Assembly: GCA_023415635.1 (NCBI GenBank)
Contig: JAEZJV010000014.1
Location: forward strand, 143,226-207,225
Length of the DNA: 64,000 bases
DNA from: Bacillota bacterium
GTDB taxonomy: Bacteria > Bacillota > Clostridia > Lachnospirales > Lachnospiraceae
Direction of reading: 5' to 3'
Positions 1 to 7,231 of the stretch are shown in pieces; the first letter of the stretch is position 1; each line of letters begins with the position of its first letter. Made by a program: the position numbers and the translations under genes. The notes beneath the pieces are model-generated. The model ran no database searches and was not told the origin of the DNA. It saw only the letters and a program-made list of their open reading frames with translations.

Positions 1-791
1 TAGAGCTGTTATTATTAAAACGAAGAGATAATGACATCTGGGAGACTCTGGTAAAACCGGGGAAAAAGGCAAGGCCTGGTACCAAAATAAGCTTTGGTGC
101 CGGTCTTTTGTCAGGTGAAATAACAGATATGCTGGAGGACGGAAATCGTCTTGTGAAGTTCACCTATCAGGGTATTTTTGAAGAAATATTGGACCAGCTT
201 GGTCAAATGCCGCTTCCACCTTATATTACGCATGAATTGGTTGATAAAAATCGTTATCAAACAGTTTATGCAAAATTGGAAGGTTCGGCTGCGGCACCTA
301 CCGCAGGACTGCACTTTACCAGAGAACTATTAACGGAGATTGAGAAGCTGGGTATACCGATTGCTAATGTTACCTTACATGTTGGGCTAGGAACCTTCCG
401 TCCCGTGAAGGTGGAGAATGTACTTGAGCATCACATGCATTCGGAATTTTATCAGGTTACAGAGGAAGCGGCAGCAATCATCAATGAGACCAAGAAAAAA
501 GGGGGACGAGTGATCTGCGTAGGAACCACCAGCTGTAGAACCATAGAATCCGCAGCCGATGAAAAGGGTGAAGTACATGCGGGCAGCGGCGATACTTCAA
601 TCTTTATATATCCCGGATACCGCTTTAAGGTATTGGATGCATTGATTACGAACTTTCATCTCCCGGAATCCACTCTAATGATGCTGGTGTCGGCACTGGC
701 AGGTCGCGAGCATATTATGAATGCGTATGAAGCTGCTGTAGAGGAACGCTATCGCTTCTTCAGCTTTGGTGATGCAATGCTGATCCATTAA
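1..791 (+). CDS. queA: QueA, tRNA ribosyltransferase-isomerase, 5' end missing
   Basis: QueA transfers and isomerises the ribosyl part of S-adenosylmethionine onto 7-aminomethyl-deazaguanine in tRNA to give epoxyqueuosine. The frame is open from base 3 to the TAA at 789-791 and gives 262 residues; the family has about 340, so roughly 80 N-terminal residues lie left of the window. Visible family signatures are LVKPGKK and FGAG near the left edge, then [39 protein letters not shown] and TNFHLPEST. The TTG near 108 is internal, because upstream codons still match the family. No clear terminator follows it. Confidence 0.95.
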   Translation, partial: ELLLLKRRDNDIWETLVKPGKKARPGTKISFGAGLLSGEITDMLEDGNRLVKFTYQGIFEEILDQLGQMPLPPYITHELVDKNRYQTVYAKLEGSAAAPTAGLHFTRELLTEIEKLGIPIANVTLHVGLGTFRPVKVENVLEHHMHSEFYQVTEEAAAIINETKKKGGRVICVGTTSCRTIESAADEKGEVHAGSGDTSIFIYPGYRFKVLDALITNFHLPESTLMMLVSALAGREHIMNAYEAAVEERYRFFSFGDAMLIH

Positions 792-897
792 ATCTATAAG
801 AACATAACTCCGATTTCGGCATATGATAGGTGTATATAATAATAAAACTCAACCTTTCAGCTGTAAAAAAAAAATAAAAATTTTTTAAAAATAACTA

Positions 898-926
898 TTG
901 CAATTTGATAAAGACTGTGGTACACT
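898..926 (+). promoter_or_regulatory. amtB-glnK promoter
   Basis: TTGCAA (898-903), a 17-base spacer and TACACT (921-926). A long A/T-tract block (about 866-895) lies directly upstream and could act as an UP element. Transcription would start near 933, just before the triple-terminator leader. Confidence 0.6.
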
Positions 927-957
927 CTCGTTTATAAATTTAATAGCGACGACAATG

Positions 958-986
958 AAGTCAAAGCATATTGCTTTGACTTTTTT
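958..986 (+). terminator. Leader terminator 1 of amtB
   Basis: GTCAAAGC (960-967) pairs with GCTTTGAC (973-980) over a 5-base loop, followed by six T. Confidence 0.75.
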
Positions 987-1003
987 CGTTTATGGCAAAG
1001 AGG

Positions 1004-1040
1004 TCAAAACAGAAACTAATAATTCTGTTTTGATTTTTTT
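1004..1040 (+). terminator. Leader terminator 2 of amtB
   Basis: An 11-bp perfect stem (1004-1014 with 1023-1033), 8-base loop, then seven T. Confidence 0.8.
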
Positions 1041-1052
1041 AATTAAGACAAT

Positions 1053-1085
1053 GAAGTCAAAGCGGTTTTGCTTTGGCTTCTTTTC
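1053..1085 (+). terminator. Leader terminator 3 of amtB
   Basis: GAAGTCAAAGC (1053-1063) pairs with GCTTTGGCTTC (1070-1080) with one G-T wobble, then TTTTCGTTT. The stretch 1048-1063 repeats 952-967 exactly, so modules 1 and 3 look like a duplication. Confidence 0.7.
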
Positions 1086-1162
1086 GTTTATTTGATTGGA
1101 AGGTTAAAAAGCACGTGTTGAGCGGGCTTTTCAATATAAAAAATTAACAGGAGGTATCATGT

Positions 1163-2515
1163 ATGGATGTGAAAGTAACCTTGGACACCTTATGGGTCCT
1201 AATAGCAGGAATTTTGGTATTTTTTATGAACTTGGGTTTTGCGTGTGTTGAAACCGGGTTTGCGAGATCCAAAAATGCAGTAAACATTTTATCAAAGAAT
1301 CTCATTGTATTTGCGGTATCCTCTCTAGGATTCCTATTGCTGGGCTTCGGATTTATGTTTGGAGATGGGAATGGTTTTATTGGAATGAGCGGTCTGTTTT
1401 TATTAAGTGGTGCCGATACTTCACCTGCTACGAATGACGCATATAAAGGAGTATATTCTGCATTATCCTGGACTGGAGTTCCCTTATATGCCAAATTCTT
1501 CTTTCAGCTTGTTTTCTGTGGAACAGCTGCTACCATCGTATCAGGTGCGGTTGCTGAACGTATTAAGTATATCTCCTTTATCGTATTTTCCTTTATACTT
1601 ACCTTAGTAATCTACCCAATTATCGGACATTGGATTTGGGGTGGCGGTTTCCTGGCACAGATGGGATTTTTTGATTTTGCCGGTGATACAGTAGTCCATT
1701 CTGTAGGTGGTTGGGCTGCCTTGGCAGGTGTTATTGTTTTAGGACCAAGAGTCGGTAAATACACCAAGGATAAAAAGATAAATCCTATTCCTGGTCATAA
1801 TATGAGCTTGGCAGTTATTGGTCTGTTTGTTCTTTGGTTGGGTTGGTTCGGCTTCAATCCAGGCTCCACCATGGCAGCAGATCCGACAGCTATTTCCCAT
1901 ATTCTGATGACTACTAATACAGCTGCAATTGTTGCGGTATTAACTTCTACAGCAACCTCATGGATTATCATTGGTAAACCGGATCTTGGTATGACAATCA
2001 ATGGTTGTCTAGCTGGACTTGTTGCCATTACAGGCAGTTGTGCTTTTGTTAGTGTAACCAGTTCCATAATCATTGGTGCAATTGCAGGTGTTATTGTAGT
2101 AATTGCGGTAATGATGTTTGATAAGTTAAAGCTGGATGATCCGGTAGGTGCATTGGCTGTTCACTTGATTAACGGTATCTTTGGAACCTTGGCAGTTGGT
2201 TTATTCGCGGAGGATGGTATCACTGGAGTCGCAACGGGCAATGGGTTATTTTATGGTGGAGGCCTTAATCTCTTAGGTGTTCAGGCACTAGGTATTCTTA
2301 CAGTAGGTGCATTTACCTTTGCGTCTTCTTTGATCGTGTGGTTCTTAATTAAGAAGACCATAGGGCTCAGGGTATCGGTACGTGAAGAAATCGAAGGACT
2401 TGATATTCACGAGCATGGTAATCAGGCATATCCGGAATTTCCTGCAAGAAAGCAGACCTATACCTTATTGGTGAAGGATATTCATGCAGATGAGAAGGAA
2501 CGAAGGATATATTAA
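1163..2515 (+). CDS. amtB: Ammonium transporter AmtB
   Basis: Ammonium channel of the cytoplasmic membrane, 450 residues and about 11 hydrophobic segments. The pore histidine pair is present as His179 (DFAGDTVVHSVGG) and His334 (AVHLINGIFG). The cytoplasmic tail (about 395-450) is where GlnK proteins dock in this family. ATG 1163 is chosen because AGGAGG ends 7 bases upstream; the ATG at 1159 is out of frame. It precedes glnK, the usual amtB-glnK pair. The long leader with three terminators suggests that expression is set by antitermination according to nitrogen supply. Confidence 0.95.
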   Translation: MDVKVTLDTLWVLIAGILVFFMNLGFACVETGFARSKNAVNILSKNLIVFAVSSLGFLLLGFGFMFGDGNGFIGMSGLFLLSGADTSPATNDAYKGVYSALSWTGVPLYAKFFFQLVFCGTAATIVSGAVAERIKYISFIVFSFILTLVIYPIIGHWIWGGGFLAQMGFFDFAGDTVVHSVGGWAALAGVIVLGPRVGKYTKDKKINPIPGHNMSLAVIGLFVLWLGWFGFNPGSTMAADPTAISHILMTTNTAAIVAVLTSTATSWIIIGKPDLGMTINGCLAGLVAITGSCAFVSVTSSIIIGAIAGVIVVIAVMMFDKLKLDDPVGALAVHLINGIFGTLAVGLFAEDGITGVATGNGLFYGGGLNLLGVQALGILTVGAFTFASSLIVWFLIKKTIGLRVSVREEIEGLDIHEHGNQAYPEFPARKQTYTLLVKDIHADEKERRIY

Positions 2516-2643
2516 TTGTTTAAAAATATCAATAAGATTAAGGTATCAAAAGGAACTATCTAACTTCTAGGTACCTATATTGCAAAACTAACCAGAAATT
2601 ATTGAAGAGCCTTTGACACCTTTAAAAATAAGGAGGATATTTT

Positions 2644-2988
2644 ATGAAGCATATTAAGGCAATTATACAGCCTGATAAACTGGCTGATGTCAGAGCGGGT
2701 TTAGAAAAGACAAAATGCTACCGTGGAATTATCATTACTGATATCATGGGTCAGGGAACCCAGAAGGGCATTATCCAAGCATGGAGAGGTGAAAAATTCA
2801 GTACGGATTTGATTCCTAAGATAGAAATTGATTTAATCGTAATGGATGAAGACGTAAATGAGATTGTGAAGATTATCTTTGAAAATGCTCGTAGTGGAGA
2901 AATCGGAGACGGTAAGATATTCATTTACAATGTGGAAGAAGCGATCAGAATCAGAACAGGCGAAAAAGGAAACAGTGCTCTGGAATAA
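2644..2988 (+). CDS. glnK: PII-family nitrogen regulator (GlnK-like)
   Basis: Trimeric PII signal protein of 114 residues that binds ATP/ADP and 2-oxoglutarate and gates AmtB. The C-terminal signature is intact (SGEIGDGKIFIYNVEEAIRIRTGE). The T-loop reads GTQKGIIQAWRGEKF: the positions of Tyr46 and Tyr51 of enterobacterial PII are Trp47 and Phe52, so uridylylation at Tyr51 cannot occur. Control is presumably by ligand binding alone. A strong AGGAGG lies before ATG 2644. It follows amtB by 128 bases and should share its transcript. Whether it is best called GlnB or GlnK rests only on the amtB linkage. Confidence 0.9.
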   Translation: MKHIKAIIQPDKLADVRAGLEKTKCYRGIIITDIMGQGTQKGIIQAWRGEKFSTDLIPKIEIDLIVMDEDVNEIVKIIFENARSGEIGDGKIFIYNVEEAIRIRTGEKGNSALE

Positions 2989-3013
2989 TATGTTTTAAGA
3001 TAATCAGACATAG

Positions 3014-3084
3014 ATCCGAGAGAAATTCCAAGAAATTCCTCCGCTGACTTGGCAGGAAGAATGGAAATTTCTCTCGGATTTTAT
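3014..3084 (+). terminator. Terminator of amtB-glnK
   Basis: Long hairpin: about 16 bp between 3014-3029 and 3063-3079, followed by TTTTATCTAATTTT. It also separates glnK from the convergent flavoprotein gene. Confidence 0.8.
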
Positions 3085-3130
3085 CTAATTTTGAAGGTAA
3101 ATATTAACTATTATGAACCGCAGAAATTGA

Positions 3131-4531
3131 TTATTTTGACATCTTGGCAAGAATGCTTCTTGCTACGCTGATGCCGTTGGCAGACGCCTGCTGCAAACCT
3201 CTGGTTACAGCTGCCCCGTCTCCTATAGCACGGAGACCTTCAATACTGGTCTCAAAATCGGTATTTACCACGACCTTATTGGAATAGAATTTTACCTCAA
3301 CCCCGTAAAGAAGGGTCTCATCGCTGGCAATACCGGGTGTAACCTTATCGAGAGCAAGGATCATTTCTTTAATATCGACCATAATTCTGTGAGGGAATAC
3401 CAGTGATAAATCACCGGGTATTGCATCCTTTAGGGTGGGAATTAGATTGTTTCTGCAAAGACGTTCCTCCGTAGTTCTTCTGCCTCTCTGGAAATCACCG
3501 AAGGTCTGTACTAGGATTCTGCCACCACAAAGCATATTGCTTAACTGGGCGATGTGTTTGCCGTATTCAATGGGTGTCTTGAAGGGTTTCGTAAAGTTCT
3601 TGGACACCAGAATAGCAAAGTTGGTATTATTGGTCTTGAATTCTTTGGATTTATAGGCATGTCCGTTGACAACAGCCAGATTATTCTCGTAATATTCTGT
3701 TGCTACCTCACCGGAGGGGTTTGTACAGAAGGTTCGTACCTTGTCATCGAAGGTAGGAGTATAATATACCAATTTCGCTTCATAGAGATTTTTATTCAGG
3801 AATTCCATGACCTCGTCACGAACCTCGACTCTAACACCAATATCAACTGTACCGACCTTTGTCTCAATTCCATGTTCCTTACAGATATGATTAAACCAGT
3901 CTGAGCCTTCACGACCAATGGCAGATACAATCTCCTCTGCATAATAGGTATCTCCCTTAGAGGTGATGATACCCATAACCTTTTTCTCCTCAATGATGAT
4001 ATCCATGACCATTGTATTAAAAATCATCTCTACACCGGCAGCCAGCAGATACTCCTGAAGTCGGGTATAGATTTTATAGCCCTCTTCTGTACCGAGATGG
4101 CGGATCGGACATTCGATGAGCTTTAGGTTCGCATTAATCGCTCGCCTTCTGATTTCGCGGATTTCTGCTTCCTTATCTACACCATATACATTGGTATCTG
4201 CACCAAACTTCAGATAAATATCGTCCGATTCCTTAATTAGCTCCATAGCTCTGTAATAGCCCAGAATATCCGGAAGATTACCGCCCACATCGGGGGATAG
4301 GGATAGCTTTCCGTCAGAAAATGCTCCTGCTCCAGCGAAGCCTGTGGTGATTGCACAGGGCTGACAGCCGATACATTGCTTTGTGGTTCTTTTCGGGCAC
4401 ATTCTTTTCTCTATGGGACGACCCTTCTCAACCATCAATATCCTTAGATTTTTATTCTTTTGAATAAGCTCATAAGCACAAAAAATACCGGATGGACCGG
4501 CTCCAATGATTATGACGTCGTAATTTGACAT
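3131..4531 (-). CDS. FAD-dependent dehydrogenase, COG2509 family
   Basis: Flavoprotein of 466 residues with an N-terminal Rossmann FAD-binding motif (VIIIGAGPSGIFCAYEL, about residues 6-22) and a C-terminal FAD-contact segment (IGDGAAVTRGLQQASANG). Cys45, Cys53, Cys56 and Cys59 form a C-x7-C-x2-C-x2-C cluster just before TTGFAGAGAFSDGKLSLSPDVGG, a hallmark of COG2509 dehydrogenases whose substrate is not established. The cysteines could bind an iron-sulfur cluster or zinc (inference). ATG 4531 is preferred over the in-frame GTG at 4540 because AAGGAG sits 8 bases before ATG. Monocistronic and convergent with glnK. Confidence 0.85.
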   Translation of the reverse strand: MSNYDVIIIGAGPSGIFCAYELIQKNKNLRILMVEKGRPIEKRMCPKRTTKQCIGCQPCAITTGFAGAGAFSDGKLSLSPDVGGNLPDILGYYRAMELIKESDDIYLKFGADTNVYGVDKEAEIREIRRRAINANLKLIECPIRHLGTEEGYKIYTRLQEYLLAAGVEMIFNTMVMDIIIEEKKVMGIITSKGDTYYAEEIVSAIGREGSDWFNHICKEHGIETKVGTVDIGVRVEVRDEVMEFLNKNLYEAKLVYYTPTFDDKVRTFCTNPSGEVATEYYENNLAVVNGHAYKSKEFKTNNTNFAILVSKNFTKPFKTPIEYGKHIAQLSNMLCGGRILVQTFGDFQRGRRTTEERLCRNNLIPTLKDAIPGDLSLVFPHRIMVDIKEMILALDKVTPGIASDETLLYGVEVKFYSNKVVVNTDFETSIEGLRAIGDGAAVTRGLQQASANGISVARSILAKMSK

Positions 4532-4683
4532 CCACAACACTCCTTAATTTATATATAATTGCCAGATTATTTCTTAGTGGAACTGCTGACTAAATCAGTG
4601 CCGGATAGCGGACTATTCGATAAAAGTCGGTGTTCTTACCCAATGATAATTCTATCATAATTGATATTATTATACAAGAAGAT

Positions 4684-5466
4684 CTAGATCATACCATAGT
4701 GTTCCAATGCATATTGGATGCCGCCTTCATCCACATCCAAAGTAACAAAGCTTGCGATATCCTTAATAGCTTGCGGTGCATTTCCCATGACTATGGATTG
4801 CTTGGCGTATTGCAGCATCGGCAGATCATTTTCGCTGTCTCCAAAGGCAAAGGTATTCTCCAAAGGAATAGTAAGATGCTTGATCAGAAACTGAATTCCG
4901 CTGGCTTTGGAGAAGCCCTTCGGTACGATTTCATAGAGCTTATGGTTACGGTCAATGAAATCAAAATGCTCCGCATATTTTTCCTGAAATATCTTATTTA
5001 TAGCTTCCGAGGAAGACCAGATACAAAATTTGTCAATCACAATTGTGTGATCATCCCAGCTTCCGGTCGGAAAACCGTTCTCGTCATGATAATCACGTAC
5101 CTTCTTAATAATCGGATTAGTGGTATCATCATAATAGACTGTATCTGAGCCTTCGAGAACCGCATCAATCCCAAGCTCACGTAAATCAGTAATCAACCTT
5201 TTTGTAAGCTCCTCCGGTATAAAATTCTGTAAAAGAATATGATCATGATAGGATATATAGGTTCCGCAGCCGCACACAAAACCGTCAAAGTCAAGCTCTA
5301 ATATCTCAAGCGGTATAGCCGATATAACCCTGCCGGTGTTAATAAAAGCAAGATGTCCATTGGCTTGCGCTCTTTTAATTGCATTCTTAGTACTCTCGGA
5401 AATGGTATAGGTTCTATGACTTAAGATTGTTCCGTCAATATCAAAAAATAGTATTTTTCTGTCCAT
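4684..5466 (-). CDS. Cof-type HAD-superfamily hydrolase
   Basis: Cytoplasmic phosphatase of the HAD superfamily, Cof/type IIB cap class, 260 residues, the usual length. Motif I is FFDIDGT with Asp9 as nucleophile and Asp11 as acid; motif II is FINTGR; motif III/IV is the lysine region ending in FGDSENDLPML near residue 220. Members act on sugar phosphates, flavin phosphates or pyridoxal phosphate; the substrate cannot be read from sequence. AAGGAG lies just before the ATG at 5466. It points away from pheST and shares an upstream region of about 600 bases with it. Confidence 0.88.
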   Translation of the reverse strand: MDRKILFFDIDGTILSHRTYTISESTKNAIKRAQANGHLAFINTGRVISAIPLEILELDFDGFVCGCGTYISYHDHILLQNFIPEELTKRLITDLRELGIDAVLEGSDTVYYDDTTNPIIKKVRDYHDENGFPTGSWDDHTIVIDKFCIWSSSEAINKIFQEKYAEHFDFIDRNHKLYEIVPKGFSKASGIQFLIKHLTIPLENTFAFGDSENDLPMLQYAKQSIVMGNAPQAIKDIASFVTLDVDEGGIQYALEHYGMI

Positions 5467-5595
5467 GGTATTCTCCTTATGTAAAGCCTTTGTGTATGGA
5501 TGATTTTCAGAGCATCAAACTTAGCATATAATAATCCAAATCAAATGTCAAAGTTAATCAACGAACAAGCAAAGTTAATTAGCGGAAAATGGCTA

Positions 5596-5624
5596 TTGAC
5601 AATCTGAAAAAAGTCGATTAAGAT
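5596..5624 (+). promoter_or_regulatory. pheST promoter
   Basis: TTGACA (5596-5601), 17-base spacer, TAAGAT (5619-5624). It lies just upstream of the T-box leader. Confidence 0.6.
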
Positions 5625-5639
5625 ATGTTAAATGATAAA

Positions 5640-5913
5640 AACTATGAAGGTGAATGCAGTAGGATATATTTTCCCGCCAGAGAGAGCTTGCCACCGGCTG
5701 AGAGCAGGTTTAGGGTTCGGATATATCTCGAAGTTCGGCACCGGAGTTGCTTTTAAGATATCAGATTGCAGGAGATGAGATGCTTCATTGGGTGTAACTG
5801 ATAAAAGAAAGGCCGGAGCAGTTCCGTTATGACTGTTGAGGAGTCTAAGCTTTAGGCTCGAACCTGGGTGGTACCACGATGCTTTCGTCCCTTTTTGGGC
5901 GGGAGCTTTTTTT
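5640..5913 (+). promoter_or_regulatory. T-box riboswitch of pheST
   Basis: The T-box sequence AACCTGGGTGGTACCACG is at 5861-5878. It is followed by a terminator hairpin (5881-5906) and seven T. Stem I with the conserved distal AGAGAGC element begins around 5660. The UGGU bulge fits a tRNA ending in ACCA, as tRNA-Phe does. A TTC at 5734-5736, near the 3' side of stem I, is the likely phenylalanine specifier, though another TTC lies at 5716. Uncharged tRNA-Phe would pair here and allow readthrough into pheS. The bases 5914-6080 between terminator and gene hold no recognisable feature. Confidence 0.93.
5881..5913 (+). terminator. T-box regulated terminator
   Basis: GCTTTCGTCC pairs with GGGCGGGAGC (with wobbles) across CTTTTT, followed by TTTTTTT. 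The left arm adjoins the T-box, which forms the competing antiterminator. Confidence 0.88.
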
Positions 5914-6086
5914 ATTACCTCGGAGGGTTCTTTAAGCTTATAAACTAATCATAGTACTCCGTGCAGGAGGTGCAGGCATTCTTATGGTAGGGGATATTAT
6001 CGCTCAAGTACGCTTGTCGTACGTAGATCTTGCTCTTAAAGCAATGTTGTATTTGATACAGGAGAATTCAAATAGGAGGAATGAAT

Positions 6087-7127
6087 ATGTTAGAGAATTT
6101 GGAACGAATTAAGGAACAGTTTACAGCAGAACTGAAGACTGCCAATGTGAAAGAGGAGCTGGAAAGAATCAGAGTATCCTTCCTTGGGAAAAAAGGTTTG
6201 GTTACCGAGGCGCTGAAGGATCTTCGTAACCTGGATGCGGAAGCCAAAAAGATGGCAGGTATGCAGGTAAATATACTGAAGAATGAGATTGAGCAGGCCA
6301 TCGTAGATTACCAGAAACAGTTAGAGGAAAGAGAATATTTAAGAGAAATCGAGAGGGCAGAGCGCTACGACTATTCCATTCCTTCTGATAAGCCGGTCGG
6401 TACGATGCATCCGATTACAATTGTACAGACCCAGGTTGAAGATATCTTTAAAACCATGGGCTTCATCATTGAGGATGGACTTGAGATACAGACAGAATTT
6501 AACAATTTTGAAGGTGTTAATATTCCGAAAAACCACCCGGCAAGAGATATGACGGATACTTACTATCTGGATAACGGTCAGCTTCTGAAAACCCATACCT
6601 CAGCTGCACAGAATACCATTATGAGAAAATACGGTGCGCCAAAACCTGGCGAGCATCTTAAAGTATTATTTCCAGGCAGGTGCTTCAGGAATGAAAATAT
6701 CGACGCCAGCCATGAGAATACCTTCTTTCAAATGGAGGGTATGATGATTGGTGAAGATATCTCCATCTCCAACCTGATTTATTTTATGAAGGTGCTTTTA
6801 TCTGAGGTGTTCCAGAGAGAAGTGAAGGTTCGTCTGCGTCCGGGCTTCTTCCCCTTCGTGGAGCCGGGCTTCGAGCTTGACATCAACTGTGCCATCTGCG
6901 GAGGTACAGGCTGTCCTACCTGTAAGCATTCAGGCTGGCTGGAGCTTCTGCCCTGCGGAATGATCCATCCGAACGTACTTCGCCTTGGAGGCATTGACCC
7001 CGATCAATACACTGGATTTGCTTTCGGCCTAGGTATGACCAGACTTGCAATGATGAAGTATAACATCAAGGACATCCGCCTCTTTAACGGAGGAAATCTA
7101 AAGCAGCTCAAACAATTTACGCGATAA
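6087..7127 (+). CDS. pheS: Phenylalanyl-tRNA synthetase alpha subunit
   Basis: Catalytic subunit of the alpha2-beta2 class II synthetase that charges tRNA-Phe; 346 residues, usual length. The N-terminal coiled-coil (about 1-85) carries the FLGKKG motif, followed by the catalytic core with HPITIVQTQVEDIF, FNNFEGVNIPKNHPARDMTDTYY, LLKTHTSAAQ, FPGRCFRNENIDASHENTFFQMEG and the motif 3 stretch FGLGMTRLAMMKY. Two CxxC pairs occur in CAICGGTGCPTCKHSGW. ATG 6087 is chosen over ATG 6081, because AGGAGG ends at 6079 and leaves no room for the earlier start. First gene of the T-box-controlled pheST operon. Confidence 0.97.
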   Translation: MLENLERIKEQFTAELKTANVKEELERIRVSFLGKKGLVTEALKDLRNLDAEAKKMAGMQVNILKNEIEQAIVDYQKQLEEREYLREIERAERYDYSIPSDKPVGTMHPITIVQTQVEDIFKTMGFIIEDGLEIQTEFNNFEGVNIPKNHPARDMTDTYYLDNGQLLKTHTSAAQNTIMRKYGAPKPGEHLKVLFPGRCFRNENIDASHENTFFQMEGMMIGEDISISNLIYFMKVLLSEVFQREVKVRLRPGFFPFVEPGFELDINCAICGGTGCPTCKHSGWLELLPCGMIHPNVLRLGGIDPDQYTGFAFGLGMTRLAMMKYNIKDIRLFNGGNLKQLKQFTR

Positions 7128-7231
7128 TCGGATTATTACATGAACATTAGTACGATTTCTGAGCTTTCAGAGAAATGAGTCATAAAATTCATGTATGGTC
7201 GCAACATTATTAATAGATCGGAGGAATTATC

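Larger units (their letters stand above)
933..1162 (+). promoter_or_regulatory. amtB leader: three tandem ANTAR-type hairpin/terminator modules
   Basis: Three modules lie in a row, each a short stem with a hexaloop followed by a U-tailed terminator that reuses the 3' side of the stem. Loops are AATGAA (954-959, closed by GAC/GTC), AAAGAG (997-1002, closed by GGC/GTC) and AATGAA (1050-1055, closed by GAC/GTC). All have A at position 1 and G at position 4, the known signature of RNA bound by ANTAR-domain antiterminators (EutV, NasR). Because GTC belongs to both the small hairpin and the terminator stem, the two folds exclude each other. Inference: a signalled ANTAR protein lets transcription reach amtB-glnK. 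No ANTAR gene is in the window. Confidence 0.65.

Noticed and set aside
951..1085. Repeated units that might be a short CRISPR array
   Set aside because: Only two exact 16-base repeats, each part of a terminator hairpin, with no spacers of equal length and no cas genes.
898..1095. A 65-codon open frame across the amtB leader
   Set aside because: It runs through three terminator hairpins and poly-T tails, has no ribosome site, and its repeats come from the hairpins.
4630..5148. A 172-codon frame opposite the HAD phosphatase gene
   Set aside because: It is antisense to a clear family gene, with no ribosome site or recognisable domain.
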